In this document: positions 27,412-36,308 of the stretch, one piece after another
How positions within the stretch are numbered: position 1 is the stretch's first letter
Layout of the letters: each line of letters opens with the position of its first letter
Assembly: GCF_026016445.1 (NCBI RefSeq)
Contig: NZ_CP096147.1
Coordinates: 2,578,501 to 2,642,500 of the forward strand
From: Cognatishimia activa
Lineage (GTDB): Bacteria > Pseudomonadota > Alphaproteobacteria > Rhodobacterales > Rhodobacteraceae
Direction: 5' to 3'
DNA: 64,000 nucleotides
Program-made: the position numbers and the translations under genes
The notes under the pieces: generated by a model
The model's database searches: none
What the model was told of the DNA's origin: nothing
The model's input: only the letters and a program-made list of their open reading frames with translations

Positions 27412-28944
27412 ATGTTTGAGAATTTAAGCGAACGCCTTTCCGGTGTCTTTGACCGGCTGACGAAACAAGGTGCGCTGTCTGACGAGGACGTCAAAACTGC
27501 TCTACGCGAAGTGCGTGTGGCTTTGCTTGAAGCCGACGTATCTCTGCCTGTCGCCCGTGATTTCGTCAAAGCAGTTCAGGAAAAGGCGACCGGCCAAGCC
27601 GTCACTAAATCCGTGACCCCGGGCCAACAAGTCGTGAAAATCGTCCATGACGAGCTGCAACATGTTCTGGCAGGTGATGACGATAATCCCGGCGAGTTGA
27701 AAATCGACAACGCCCCCGCACCGATCCTGATGGTCGGTCTGCAGGGTTCTGGTAAAACCACTACCACCGGTAAGCTCGCAAAGCGCTTGACTGAAAAGAA
27801 CGGCAAGCGCGTTCTGATGGCATCTTTGGACATCTACCGTCCAGCCGCGATGCAACAGCTTGAAATCCTAGGTCAACAGATCGGCGTTGATACCCTGCCA
27901 ATCGTAGCCGGTGAATCCGCCGTTCAGATCGCCAAACGTGCGAAGCAACAAGCGACTTTGGGCGGTTATGACGTCTACATGCTCGACACTGCCGGTCGTT
28001 TGCAGATCGACGAGACCCTCATGCAAGAGGTCGAGGACGTTCGCGACGCGGTGAACCCACGTGAAACGCTTCTGGTGGTTGACGGTCTGACAGGTCAGGT
28101 TGCTGTTGAGGTCGCCGAAGAATTCGACGGCAAGATCGGCATTTCCGGCGTGGTGCTGACCCGTATGGACGGTGACGGCCGTGGCGGTGCAGCACTGTCG
28201 ATGCGTGCAGTCACCGGCAAACCCATCAAGTTCGTCGGTCTTGGCGAAAAGATGGACGCGCTGGAAACCTTCGAGCCAGACCGGATCGCAGGCCGCATTC
28301 TTGGCATGGGCGACATCGTTGCTCTGGTTGAGAAGGCGCAGGAAACCATCGAGGCTGAACAAGCCGAGAAGATGATGAAGCGCTTCCAGAAGGGTCGCTT
28401 CAACATGAACGACCTGAAGATGCAGCTTGAACAGATGATCAAGATGGGCGGCATGGAGGGCGTCATGGGCATGATGCCCGGCATGGGCAAAATGGCCAAG
28501 CAAGCGCAAGCCGCAGGCATGGATGATAAAATCCTGAAGCAGCAGATCGCGCTGATTCAATCGATGACCAAAATGGAACGCGCCAACCCGCAAATCCTGC
28601 AGGCGTCCCGCAAGAAGAGGATCGCCAAAGGTGCAGGTCTTGAAGTGTCTGACCTCAACAAACTTCTGAAGATGCAGCGCCAGATGGCGGACATGATGAA
28701 GAAGATGGGCAAAATGGGCAAAGGCGGCATGCTGAAACAGGCCATGAAGGGCATGTTCGGCAAAGGCGGTATGCCAGATATGCCAGCGGGTATGGACCCA
28801 TCTTCCATGGATCCGAAAGCACTCGAAGCTGCGGCGAAACAACTAGGTGCTGGTGGCCTTGGTAAAGGTATGCCGGGCGGTTTGCCGGGTCTTGGCGGGG
28901 GCGCATTGCCTCCGGGCCTCTCTGGTTTTGGGAAGAAGAAGTAA
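27412..28944 (+). CDS. ffh: Signal recognition particle protein
   Basis: The SRP GTPase that binds signal sequences and delivers ribosomes to FtsY. 510 residues. N domain about 1-90 (MFENLSERLSGVFDRLTKQG). The G domain carries GLQGSGKTTTTGKLA (G1), DTAGRLQ (G3) and TRMDGDGRGGAAL (G4-G5 region). The Met-rich M domain from about 300 to 430 holds repeated GMMPGMGKMAKQ-like segments, and a Gly/Met/Pro tail runs to the C-terminus. The ATG at 27412 has an AAGGAG site. It opens the ffh-rpsP-rimM-trmD translation cluster. Confidence 0.98.
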   Translation: MFENLSERLSGVFDRLTKQGALSDEDVKTALREVRVALLEADVSLPVARDFVKAVQEKATGQAVTKSVTPGQQVVKIVHDELQHVLAGDDDNPGELKIDNAPAPILMVGLQGSGKTTTTGKLAKRLTEKNGKRVLMASLDIYRPAAMQQLEILGQQIGVDTLPIVAGESAVQIAKRAKQQATLGGYDVYMLDTAGRLQIDETLMQEVEDVRDAVNPRETLLVVDGLTGQVAVEVAEEFDGKIGISGVVLTRMDGDGRGGAALSMRAVTGKPIKFVGLGEKMDALETFEPDRIAGRILGMGDIVALVEKAQETIEAEQAEKMMKRFQKGRFNMNDLKMQLEQMIKMGGMEGVMGMMPGMGKMAKQAQAAGMDDKILKQQIALIQSMTKMERANPQILQASRKKRIAKGAGLEVSDLNKLLKMQRQMADMMKKMGKMGKGGMLKQAMKGMFGKGGMPDMPAGMDPSSMDPKALEAAAKQLGAGGLGKGMPGGLPGLGGGALPPGLSGFGKKK

Positions 28945-29478
28945 GTGATCCAATCGCCCACCATAACTACGGATCGTCTGATCCTCCGCAAGCCAGCGGC
29001 ACGCGACGTTGATACGGTCGTGGCGTTTTTCCTGTCTGAGCGCGCAGCTCATGTCGGCGGGCCATATACAGAAGGCAAAGCCTGGCGCCAATTCGCTGCA
29101 GAGGTCGGCCATTGGGATCTGCTTGGTTTCGGCATGTGGGCAGTGACCACGAAAGAAAGCGATCAAATTATTGGCCTTATCGGCCCATGGTGCCCTATTG
29201 ATTGGCCCGAAACCGAGATCGGCTGGCTGATGTTTGAAGGTTCTGAAGGCAAAGGCTACGCATTTGAAGCCGCACAAGCGGCTGTGAACCATGCCTTCAC
29301 TGAACTTGGTTGGGACACCGCCGTCAGCTATATCGCAGAAGAAAATACACGTTCCATCGCATTGGCGGAACGTCTTGGCGCGGTCTATGACCCCAACGCT
29401 CAACAACCAAAACCAGACCAGCCTTGCCTGATCTACCGCCATCCATGCCCTGCACCACAGACGGAGACGTCCAAATGA
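28945..29478 (+). CDS. GNAT-family acetyltransferase (RimJ/RimL-like)
   Basis: A 177-residue acetyltransferase starting with GTG directly after the ffh stop (no gap). The opening ITTDRLILRKPAARDVDTV, EIGWLMFEGSEGKGYAFEAAQAAVNHAF near 90 and ENTRSIALAERLGA near 135 give the RimJ/RimL acetylation-domain layout. These enzymes acetylate protein N-termini or small molecules; the target is unknown. The ribosome site is inside the end of ffh. It overlaps the chorismate mutase gene by 4 nt, so three genes are coupled. Confidence 0.88.
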   Translation: MIQSPTITTDRLILRKPAARDVDTVVAFFLSERAAHVGGPYTEGKAWRQFAAEVGHWDLLGFGMWAVTTKESDQIIGLIGPWCPIDWPETEIGWLMFEGSEGKGYAFEAAQAAVNHAFTELGWDTAVSYIAEENTRSIALAERLGAVYDPNAQQPKPDQPCLIYRHPCPAPQTETSK

Positions 29479-29771
29479 CCGACGCAGTCGCCCGCGCCGC
29501 GGAACTTTTGAAGGAACACCGCGATAGCATTGACCGTCTTGATGCGATCCTCGTCTACACGCTGGGTGAGCGCTTTAAGCACACTCAAGCCGTGGGTGAA
29601 CTGAAAGCAGAACACGACCTTCCCCCGTCCGATCCAAGCCGCGAAGCCGCGCAGATCGCACGCCTAGAAGATCTGGCAGACCGGGCCCACCTGGACCCCG
29701 ATTTTGCCAAGGCTTTCCTGAATTTCATCATTCAGGAAGTCATCCGACATCACAAGAAACACCAGGAATAA
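29475..29771 (+). CDS. Chorismate mutase (AroQ class)
   Basis: A 98-residue all-helical monofunctional mutase converting chorismate to prephenate for Phe and Tyr synthesis. The helix-1 pattern RDSIDRLDAILVYTLGERFKHTQAVGELKAEHDLPPSDPSREA holds the active-site Arg, Arg and Lys. A second helix ends with FIIQEVIRHHKKHQE. It overlaps the GNAT stop (ATGA) and precedes rpsP by 43 nt. Placement between ffh and rpsP is common in Rhodobacterales. Confidence 0.93.
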   Translation: MTDAVARAAELLKEHRDSIDRLDAILVYTLGERFKHTQAVGELKAEHDLPPSDPSREAAQIARLEDLADRAHLDPDFAKAFLNFIIQEVIRHHKKHQE

Positions 29772-29814
29772 CAGAGCCGAGGCTCTGCTCACGCCATTAT
29801 AGGAGAAACTCACC

Positions 29815-30204
29815 ATGGCAATGAAAATTCGTTTGGCCCGCGGCGGCTCTAAAAAACGTCCATTCTACCGCATCGTCGCAGCGGATTCCCGCATGCCACG
29901 TGACGGCCGCTTCATCGAGAAGCTGGGCACATACAACCCGCTGCTGCCAAAAGACAGCGAAGAGCGTGTAAAGATGAACCTTGAGCGCATCGAATACTGG
30001 GTTGGCCAAGGCGCACAGGTCACTGACCGTGTTGCTCGCTTCCTGGAAGCAGCTGGCGTGAACGCGAAAACCGAGCGCAACAACCCTAAGAAAGCGGAAC
30101 CAGGCCAAAAAGCCAAAGACCGCGCTGAAGAAAAAGCAGCAAAAGCGGCTGAAGCTGCAGAGGCCGCAGCGGCTCCTGCAGAAGAAGCAGCGGCTGAAGA
30201 ATAA
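29815..30204 (+). CDS. rpsP: 30S ribosomal protein S16
   Basis: Binds 16S rRNA in early 30S assembly. The conserved core is at residues 1-82 ([42 protein letters not shown]). After it comes a lineage-type Lys/Ala/Glu tail of about 45 residues ([14 protein letters not shown]...), probably disordered. An AGGAGAAA ribosome site precedes it. In the standard bacterial order rpsP is followed by rimM; here bluB intervenes. Confidence 0.97.
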   Translation: MAMKIRLARGGSKKRPFYRIVAADSRMPRDGRFIEKLGTYNPLLPKDSEERVKMNLERIEYWVGQGAQVTDRVARFLEAAGVNAKTERNNPKKAEPGQKAKDRAEEKAAKAAEAAEAAAAPAEEAAAEE

Positions 30205-30221
30205 GAAGAAGGGGCTCACGG

Positions 30222-30851
30222 ATGCAGTCTTTCCCAAAAGACTTTCAATCCGAATTGACCCGTCTTCTACGGTGGCGGCGCGACGTGCGCCGTTTCCGCA
30301 CCGATCCGGTGGACGAGGCACTTCTGACGGAGTGCCTCGACGCCTTCCTGCTCGCCCCATCTGTGGGCCTGTCAGAACCCTGGCGTGTTGTGCGTGTCGA
30401 GTCTGATACCGCTCGCCAAGCCGCCTATGAAAATTTCAAAACCGCCAACGCCGAAGCGCTTGCCGGATATGGCAGCGACAAGGCCAAGACATATGCTGGC
30501 TTGAAGTTGTCAGGCATGTCTGATGCACCTGTGCAACTGGCGATTTACTGCGATGAGGCGACCGACAAAGGCTCAGGTCTTGGTGCGAAAACCATGCCGG
30601 AGATGCGCCGGTATTCAGTGGTCGGAGCCATCAACCTCTTTTGGCTGACCACCAGAGCACGCGGGCTTGGGGTAGGCTGGGTCTCAATTCTTGATCCGGT
30701 GCAATTGAACAAAGACCTAAACGTTCCTGCGGACTGGTCCCTGGTAGCCTACCTTTGCGTGGGATGGCCAGAAGACGTGTCCAAGACGCCAGAACTTGAA
30801 CAATTGGGCTGGGAAGACCGTCGCAGGCAGCTGCCGATTGAAAAGCGCTAA
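30222..30851 (+). CDS. bluB: 5,6-dimethylbenzimidazole synthase
   Basis: BluB breaks down FMN with oxygen to make the lower ligand of vitamin B12. The 209-residue nitroreductase-fold protein has RLLRWRRDVRRFRTDPVDEA near residue 10 and LLAPSVGLSEPWRVVRV near 45, the BluB pattern rather than the general nitroreductase one. GVGWVSILDP near 150 binds flavin. It starts 17 nt after rpsP, so it is co-transcribed with ribosomal protein S16. cobC and cbiB are 20 kb away, and the remaining cobalamin pathway is not in the window. Confidence 0.92.
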   Translation: MQSFPKDFQSELTRLLRWRRDVRRFRTDPVDEALLTECLDAFLLAPSVGLSEPWRVVRVESDTARQAAYENFKTANAEALAGYGSDKAKTYAGLKLSGMSDAPVQLAIYCDEATDKGSGLGAKTMPEMRRYSVVGAINLFWLTTRARGLGVGWVSILDPVQLNKDLNVPADWSLVAYLCVGWPEDVSKTPELEQLGWEDRRRQLPIEKR

Positions 30852-30926
30852 CCCTTGCGCCTCCCACTGTAATACGCGACAAACTCGCCACCTGAGTGGC
30901 AACAGCACCCAAGAATTGGAAACACG

Positions 30927-31433
30927 ATGTCGGAATTGATCTGTGTCGGCGCAATCGGTGGCGCCTTTGGTGTGAAAGGCGAAGTGCGCCTGAAAAGCTT
31001 CACCGCAGAGGCAGAAGCGATTGCAGACTATGCGCCGCTCTCTACCGAAGACGGCAGCCGTGAGTTTGATGTTGTTGTCACGCGCTCGATCAAAAATGGC
31101 CTCGCGGCCCGCCTGTCAGGCGTGATTACCAAAGAAGATGCTGATGCATTGCGTGGCACGCAGCTGTTTGCGCCACGGGACCGTTTACCGGAGCTGCCCG
31201 AAGATGAGTTCTACCACACCGACCTGATTGGACTTGAGGTCCGGGATACTGGCGGCACGGTTCTGGGCAACGTGAAATCCGTGCAAAACAACGGCGCGGA
31301 TGATCTGCTGGAAATCCACGGACCCGGCCTGAAAAACACCGTGCTCCTGCCCTTCACACGCGCAGCTGTGCCAACTGTCGATCTTAACGGGGGTCGTATT
31401 ATTGCTGACCCGCCTGATGGTTTGTTTGATTAG
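30927..31433 (+). CDS. rimM: Ribosome maturation factor RimM
   Basis: Helps assemble the 30S head around S19. A 168-residue protein with N-terminal RimM beta-barrel ([21 protein letters not shown]) and C-terminal PRC-barrel ([12 protein letters not shown] at about 92-103, [24 protein letters not shown] at the end). It lies 75 nt after bluB in the translation cluster. Confidence 0.96.
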   Translation: MSELICVGAIGGAFGVKGEVRLKSFTAEAEAIADYAPLSTEDGSREFDVVVTRSIKNGLAARLSGVITKEDADALRGTQLFAPRDRLPELPEDEFYHTDLIGLEVRDTGGTVLGNVKSVQNNGADDLLEIHGPGLKNTVLLPFTRAAVPTVDLNGGRIIADPPDGLFD

Positions 31434-31450
31434 GTTTAGAAAACGTGGCC

Positions 31451-32146
31451 ATGCGCAAATTCGTTGTTCATGCAGGGTTCCATAAGACTGCAACGACAAC
31501 AGTCCAAAAGACGCTTGAACAGCACAACGACCTGATTGCACCGCATATCGAATACCTGGATCGCAAAAGGCTAAAACCAGTTCGAATTGCCGCTCAGGCT
31601 TATTCAAGTTCGCTGGATCCAGTTGATCTGTCTATTTTCGAAATGCGGGTCTGTGAACTTCTGATGACGTTGGATGAGAAAGACGACCGCTGCCTGCTGA
31701 TGTCTTCTGAAGATTTCTCAGGCTATCTCGTTGGGCGGCATGGCGTATCGACATACGCGGCGGCTGTTCCTCTGGTTGGCGCAATCAAAAACATGCTCCG
31801 CGTTGTTTATGATGCTGAACCAAACCTTTCCGTTTACTTTTCAACTCGGCGCGAAGGATGGCATGAGAGCTGCTACGGGCAACTGACAAAAAACAGAGCC
31901 ATCGAGCTTTCGCTGCAAGATTTCACTCATCGCTACGCAGAAGCCAACAATTTTAACGCTATCGTTTCGAAAGTGCGCTCTGAAATCAGCCCATCAAAGG
32001 TATTCGCAGCGGATTTAGAAGATTTGACTGGTCGGCTTGGTCCTTTGCAGCCACTGTTAGATTTGTGTGAGCTAAAACCCGACTTGCAGTCAGAAATCAC
32101 TCTGCTTCCGCCACAGAACGTGGCACGCAAATCGCAACCCAAATAG
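31451..32146 (+). CDS. Sulfotransferase-like P-loop protein
   Basis: A 231-residue protein inserted between rimM and trmD. The N-terminus HAGFHKTATTTVQKTLEQH resembles the PAPS-binding 5'-phosphosulfate loop of bacterial sulfotransferases (HxGxxKTGTT). YFSTRREGWHESCYGQLTK near 125 could be the 3'-phosphate site (R..S region). The C-terminal half is poorly conserved, and the chain is shorter than most members. A GTG two codons upstream is an alternative start, and no clear ribosome site is seen for either. The acceptor is unknown. Confidence 0.6.
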   Translation: MRKFVVHAGFHKTATTTVQKTLEQHNDLIAPHIEYLDRKRLKPVRIAAQAYSSSLDPVDLSIFEMRVCELLMTLDEKDDRCLLMSSEDFSGYLVGRHGVSTYAAAVPLVGAIKNMLRVVYDAEPNLSVYFSTRREGWHESCYGQLTKNRAIELSLQDFTHRYAEANNFNAIVSKVRSEISPSKVFAADLEDLTGRLGPLQPLLDLCELKPDLQSEITLLPPQNVARKSQPK

Positions 32147-32212
32147 GCTCGCTCCTTGATCCCAAAGGGCAAAGGACGCTAAACGCTGCGGTGCAATAGA
32201 GCGGAGCGCAAT

Positions 32213-33004
32213 ATGTCCAGCCCGAACAAGTCACACGGTCGCAAATCGATCTCGGTTTCTTTGAAGCCGCGTGAACTGATGACCCATAACCCGACGCTTG
32301 CAAACGCTTGGACAGCGCGGATCATCACACTTTTCCCACAGGCCTTTCCGGGTGTTCTTGGAGAAAGCCTGACAGGCAAGGCCCTGAAGGATGGGAAATG
32401 GCAGCTGGAAACCACGGATTTACGCCCTTTCGGTGAGGGTAAGCATCGCAATGTAGATGATACGCCCGCAGGCGGCGGCGCCGGTATGGTGCTGCGCCCT
32501 GATGTTCTAGGCAAAGCCATCGACCACACATTGCGCGGTGTTCGCGGCACCAACCCCCTCGTCTATCTCAGCCCACGTGGCGTCCCGTTCTCCCAAGCTA
32601 TGGCGCGCCATTGGAGCCAATGCGATGGCGTCACCATGCTTTGTGGCCGCTTTGAAGGAGTCGATCAGCGTGTGCTGGATCACTACAACATCCAAGAAGT
32701 TTCATTGGGTGATTTCGTCCTGACCGGTGGTGAAATTGCAGCACAGGCCATGATTGACGCCACGGTGCGCCTACTGCCGTCCGTTCTTGGTAATGCAGAC
32801 AGCATTGAAGACGAAAGCCATTCCAAGGGCCTTCTAGAACACCCGCAATATACTCGCCCAGCGGAATGGATGGGGCGTGAGATCCCAGAGGTGCTCACAT
32901 CGGGCAACCACGGTAAAGTCGCGGAATGGCGCCAGAAAATGGCGGAAGAGATCACCAAAGAACGCCGCCCGGATATGTGGGAGAAGTGGCTGGACAGAGA
33001 CTAA
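32213..33004 (+). CDS. trmD: tRNA (guanine-N1)-methyltransferase
   Basis: Methylates G37 of tRNAs reading CNN codons, preventing frameshifts. 263 residues with a short N-terminal extension (MSSPNKSHGRKSISV) before the core WTARIITLFPQAFPGVLGESLTGKAL. The trefoil-knot SAM site carries CGRFEGVDQRVLDHYN near 145, and VSLGDFVLTGGE follows. LLEHPQYTRPAEW is also canonical. A GGAGCG ribosome site supports the 32213 start. The usual partner rplS lies 4.5 kb downstream. Confidence 0.95.
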   Translation: MSSPNKSHGRKSISVSLKPRELMTHNPTLANAWTARIITLFPQAFPGVLGESLTGKALKDGKWQLETTDLRPFGEGKHRNVDDTPAGGGAGMVLRPDVLGKAIDHTLRGVRGTNPLVYLSPRGVPFSQAMARHWSQCDGVTMLCGRFEGVDQRVLDHYNIQEVSLGDFVLTGGEIAAQAMIDATVRLLPSVLGNADSIEDESHSKGLLEHPQYTRPAEWMGREIPEVLTSGNHGKVAEWRQKMAEEITKERRPDMWEKWLDRD

Positions 33005-33927
33005 CCAATCGCTTTATCCACCGTTCCCGCAACCCAGAATTCGTTGCGGCGAGCTTTGATCTGCGCGGCGGTAAAATCCACAAACAGCCTGACCCGGGCA
33101 GTGTTGCGGAGGTCGCGGTGCAAGAGCAGCCATAAATGGCGATACGGCAGTGGTTTCTGGAACGGCGCGCGGATCAGGTTGGGATGACGGTCCCCAAGAT
33201 TGCAGGCGAGATAGGCCATACCTAGTCCTGAAGCCGCCAAAGTGATGAGCGGCACGAGTTCGGACACGCGATGCTTGAGAAGTGCTTTGGGATAGAAGCT
33301 TTCTTTCACCCATTTTGCCGTCTTGTCTTCTTCGGGTTCGTGCCAGCCAATCAGGTTGAGCCCCTCGCCGCCGTTGTCATTGACCCGTTCCGCGTACTCT
33401 CTTGTGCAATAGGCGGCTTGCGACATCTGTACGAGCTTGCGTCCGACGACGTCGTCCATCACTTCATAGGCCACACGTAAGCTGACATCCGCCTCACGTC
33501 TTGCCAGGTCTGCGACGTCGTTTGTGAAATGCACATTCAACTCGATGTCAGGGTATTTCTCTGAGAAGGCCGCCAAATCATCCATGATCGAAGTCATCGC
33601 CAACCCGTGGGGCATCGTCACATAAACTGTACCGGCGGGCTGCGCGTCTCGTCCGACGATAACACGCGACGCCGAAGTCATCTCGTCTTCGATGCGCAAT
33701 GCATAGGGCATCAGGTCTTCGCCAAGCTGTGTCAACACCAGACCAGTGGTCGAGCGATCAAACAGGCGGCTGCCGATGTTATCCTCCATCACGCTCAGGC
33801 GGCGTGCGACCGTCGTGTGGTTGGCCTGCAGCAGATCAGCGCCGCCCCGAATGGTGCCGGCGCGCGCGACGGCCAAAAAGAATTTCAGGTCGTCCCAATT
33901 GAAGACTTGGCTTTCGGGGCCGGTCAT
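33001..33927 (-). CDS. LysR-family transcriptional regulator
   Basis: 308 residues: winged helix about 10-70 (GTIRGGADLLQANHTTVARRLSVMEDNIG), then a ligand domain. The stop overlaps the trmD stop by 4 nt in convergent orientation. The gene is divergent from the SDR gene. A repeated CGGTTCAT in the shared 112-bp region may be its operator. The regulator and its neighbours break the trmD-rplS order. Confidence 0.92.
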   Translation of the reverse strand: MTGPESQVFNWDDLKFFLAVARAGTIRGGADLLQANHTTVARRLSVMEDNIGSRLFDRSTTGLVLTQLGEDLMPYALRIEDEMTSASRVIVGRDAQPAGTVYVTMPHGLAMTSIMDDLAAFSEKYPDIELNVHFTNDVADLARREADVSLRVAYEVMDDVVGRKLVQMSQAAYCTREYAERVNDNGGEGLNLIGWHEPEEDKTAKWVKESFYPKALLKHRVSELVPLITLAASGLGMAYLACNLGDRHPNLIRAPFQKPLPYRHLWLLLHRDLRNTARVRLFVDFTAAQIKARRNEFWVAGTVDKAIG

Positions 33928-33938
33928 TGGCGCTACTC

Positions 33939-34014
33939 CGGTTCATTTTTGAAACACCATGTTCAGTTTTACCCGGATACCCACCAAAATTCAAACACAC
34001 TAAGTTCGGTTCAT
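33939..34014. repeat. Repeated CGGTTCAT in the LysR-SDR promoter region
   Basis: CGGTTCAT occurs at 33939-33946 and 34007-34014, 68 bp apart. The first copy overlaps the palindrome TTCATTTTTGAA (33942-33953). Two such sites at that spacing fit LysR repressor/activator binding, but eight bases can recur by chance. Confidence 0.35.
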
Positions 34015-34039
34015 CACTTAATCAAATGGACCTGAACCC

Positions 34040-34963
34040 ATGAACAACATTCAATCCGTCATGATCACCGGCGCAAATGCTGGTCTGGGCCGTGAGGCCG
34101 CCCGCCAACTCGCCGGACGCAAGGGCATCGAGAAGATCTATCTTGCGTGCCGCAACCCCAAAAAAGCCGAAGCGGCCAAAACATCGCTGGAAGCGGAAAC
34201 CGGGCGCAACATCTTTGAGATCATTCTCATGGACGTGTCTGACACGGACTCGGTCCGCAACGCCGTTGCACAGATGACCAGCCCTGTGGATGCGGTCATT
34301 CTGAACGCCGGCGGTACCGGCGGCCAGACGCCAAACGCGCTAACCAAAGCCGGGGTCACCCATATCTACGCTGCAAACGTCCACGGGCATGTCGTGCTGG
34401 TAGAAGAGCTGCTGTCGCTTCAACTCGTAACATCCACCGTACTATACGCTGGCTCCGAGGCTGTGCGCGGAATTCCCAAAATGGGCATGGCGCGCCCGGA
34501 ATTGGCGTCATCAAACGAAGATGAATTCGTCTCGATTGCCAATGGTGCGAAGTTTGGACCAGAGGGCAACCCGATGGACAACTACTCTTATGTCAAACTC
34601 GTTGCGGTCCTCTGGATGGGCGCCATGGCACGCCAGCATCCTCACATCCGCTTTGTCAGCATGAGCCCAGGCGGCACCGCTGGTACGGCCGGTTTTGATA
34701 ATCTGCCCTTTATCAAACGGCTTATTTTCAAGCACATCGGCGGCACTCTCATGCCTCTCTTCGGCATGATGCATTCGGTCGAAACCGGTGCGAAACGCTA
34801 TGTCGAAGGTATTCTGAACCCGAAATTTGAAAGCGGTCATTTCTACGCGAGCCGCAAGGGATCCCCGACCGGACCTGTTGTCGATCAAGACACTATCGAC
34901 AGCTTCCTGTCCGATCGCACTGCCCAGGACAACGCATTCCGCGCCGTTCAACAATTCGCGTAA
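34040..34963 (+). CDS. Short-chain dehydrogenase/reductase
   Basis: A 307-residue NAD(P)-dependent Rossmann enzyme. The cofactor motif TGANAGLGREAARQLAG lies near residue 10, NAGGTGG near 90, and the catalytic Tyr-x3-Lys in DNYSYVKLVAV near 180. The long C-terminal part resembles the WWOX/protochlorophyllide-reductase-type SDR branch. It faces the LysR gene, and a small membrane protein follows 34 nt later. The substrate is unknown. Confidence 0.85.
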   Translation: MNNIQSVMITGANAGLGREAARQLAGRKGIEKIYLACRNPKKAEAAKTSLEAETGRNIFEIILMDVSDTDSVRNAVAQMTSPVDAVILNAGGTGGQTPNALTKAGVTHIYAANVHGHVVLVEELLSLQLVTSTVLYAGSEAVRGIPKMGMARPELASSNEDEFVSIANGAKFGPEGNPMDNYSYVKLVAVLWMGAMARQHPHIRFVSMSPGGTAGTAGFDNLPFIKRLIFKHIGGTLMPLFGMMHSVETGAKRYVEGILNPKFESGHFYASRKGSPTGPVVDQDTIDSFLSDRTAQDNAFRAVQQFA

Positions 34964-34997
34964 CCTCAAATATCTGCTTTGAAAAGGAGACACTCCA

Positions 34998-35372
34998 ATG
35001 GAACTTACTCTGCAGATCCTCGTTGGCCTCGCCACTCTGATGCTCACCGGTCTTGGCACCATGTCTATGTTCGCGCCAAAGCGAATGGTGAAGAACTTTG
35101 CTATCGAACCGATCGGCACCGCCGGTCTGAGCACTATCCGTTCCGTCATTGGTGGCCTGTTTCTGGCCAGCGTAACAATGCTTCTGCTGGGCCTGTTCGG
35201 AGGTCAAACGATTGGCTTCGTAGCCGTTGCCCTGGTGCTTGGCGTTGTCGCTTTTGGCCGGGTCGTCAGCCTTGTGACAGATGGGTTTGACAAAGCTGTC
35301 ATCCCTCCCCTGGTGGTCGAGCTTGTCATCATCGCAGTCCTGCTGACAGCATATTCGCAACTGTCGGCTTAA
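34998..35372 (+). CDS. Small four-helix membrane protein (DUF4345-like)
   Basis: A 124-residue protein with four membrane helices. The FAPKRMVKNFAIEPIGTAGLSTIRSVIGGLFLASVTML segment after helix 1 is the pattern of DUF4345-type proteins. Function unknown. AAGGAGACACTCC is its ribosome site. Probably co-transcribed with the SDR, and the pair ends at the terminator 35388-35417. Confidence 0.7.
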   Translation: MELTLQILVGLATLMLTGLGTMSMFAPKRMVKNFAIEPIGTAGLSTIRSVIGGLFLASVTMLLLGLFGGQTIGFVAVALVLGVVAFGRVVSLVTDGFDKAVIPPLVVELVIIAVLLTAYSQLSA

Positions 35373-35387
35373 GGAACACCACTCAAT

Positions 35388-35417
35388 AAAACGGGCTCCA
35401 ACAAGGGGCCCGTTTTT
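35388..35417 (+). terminator. Terminator after the SDR/membrane-protein pair
   Basis: AAACGGGC and GCCCGTTT form the stem, with a T run on the plus strand. It lies 15 nt after the stop codon. Confidence 0.85.
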
Positions 35418-35423
35418 GCGTGT

Positions 35424-36197
35424 TCACCCGGTTAAACCTTTGCGCAGCAAATTCAGCCCGGCGATCACCAGAACAACCAGCGTCAATCGCCGAAATAGCT
35501 TCTGATCCAAACGATCCTGAATGCGGAAACCATACCACATTCCAAGCATCGCGATCGGCAAAAGCAAAAGCGAAAACGGCGCAGTCTCTTTGTTCATTAC
35601 GCCTGACTGCAGATGTGCTGAAATCAATGTGACGGAACCCGCCCCATATACAACGCCTTGAACAATCATCTGCTTCGCCTTTGGGGTATTGATTGCCAAC
35701 AAGTACATAACCGTGGTTGGCCCCCAAGTGCCCGCGAAGCCACCCAACAGACCGGAAATTACTCCTAGCACCCATTCCGCCTTTTTTCGATTTTCTGGCG
35801 CTACGCTCAATTGGATGCCGGCCAATTGTACCAGAGATAAGAACACAACTGGGATGCCCAAGATCAGGTAAAAGACTTGACTCGAGATAAATGGAACAAG
35901 CTGCGCAGAAAGGAAGATAAAGATACAAACAACAACCAGATAACGCCAATATTCCCTTGCCGCCGCTAAAGCAGGATTAACCCCTTGCCTGAACGTCTGG
36001 AAGATATTGCTGACTACGGTTGGTATCAACATCGCAGCAATGGCCAACTTCGGATCCGTTAACGAGCTGATGCCGGATACAAGGATCAAAGGCATTGCAA
36101 AACCGACAGCACCTTTGACAATACCTGCAACCAGCGCCACCACGAAGCACAGGAGAAGTGTGGTTACATCCAACTGAGAAAGTACGCCGTAGTCCAA
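35424..36197 (-). CDS. TauE/SafE-family permease
   Basis: A 257-residue inner-membrane protein with about eight helices in two repeats. ALVAGIVKGAVGFAMPLIL near residue 20 and VLGVISGLLGGFAGTWGPTTVMYLL near 140 are the family's paired GxxxGxxG motifs. Members export or import sulphite, sulfoacetate or other organosulphur anions. The frame continues to a codon at 36281, but a TTG at 36197 has a GGAGG site 4 nt before it and gives the usual length, so 36197 is preferred. No linked sulphur gene. Confidence 0.8.
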   Translation of the reverse strand: MDYGVLSQLDVTTLLLCFVVALVAGIVKGAVGFAMPLILVSGISSLTDPKLAIAAMLIPTVVSNIFQTFRQGVNPALAAAREYWRYLVVVCIFIFLSAQLVPFISSQVFYLILGIPVVFLSLVQLAGIQLSVAPENRKKAEWVLGVISGLLGGFAGTWGPTTVMYLLAINTPKAKQMIVQGVVYGAGSVTLISAHLQSGVMNKETAPFSLLLLPIAMLGMWYGFRIQDRLDQKLFRRLTLVVLVIAGLNLLRKGLTG

Positions 36198-36308
36198 GCT
36201 GCCTCCAAATTTTAAGCCAGAGTCATGTCTAACCCCCTTAGTTGCAACCTGCGGGTTTGGGCCCGAAATGCAAGCGGACATTTCCTTACACTTCGGACCG
36301 TCAGTGGC

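Noticed and set aside
27868..28842. 324-codon minus-strand frame opposite ffh
   Set aside because: His/Leu/Phe-rich translation produced by the Met/Lys/Gly codons of ffh. ffh is certain.
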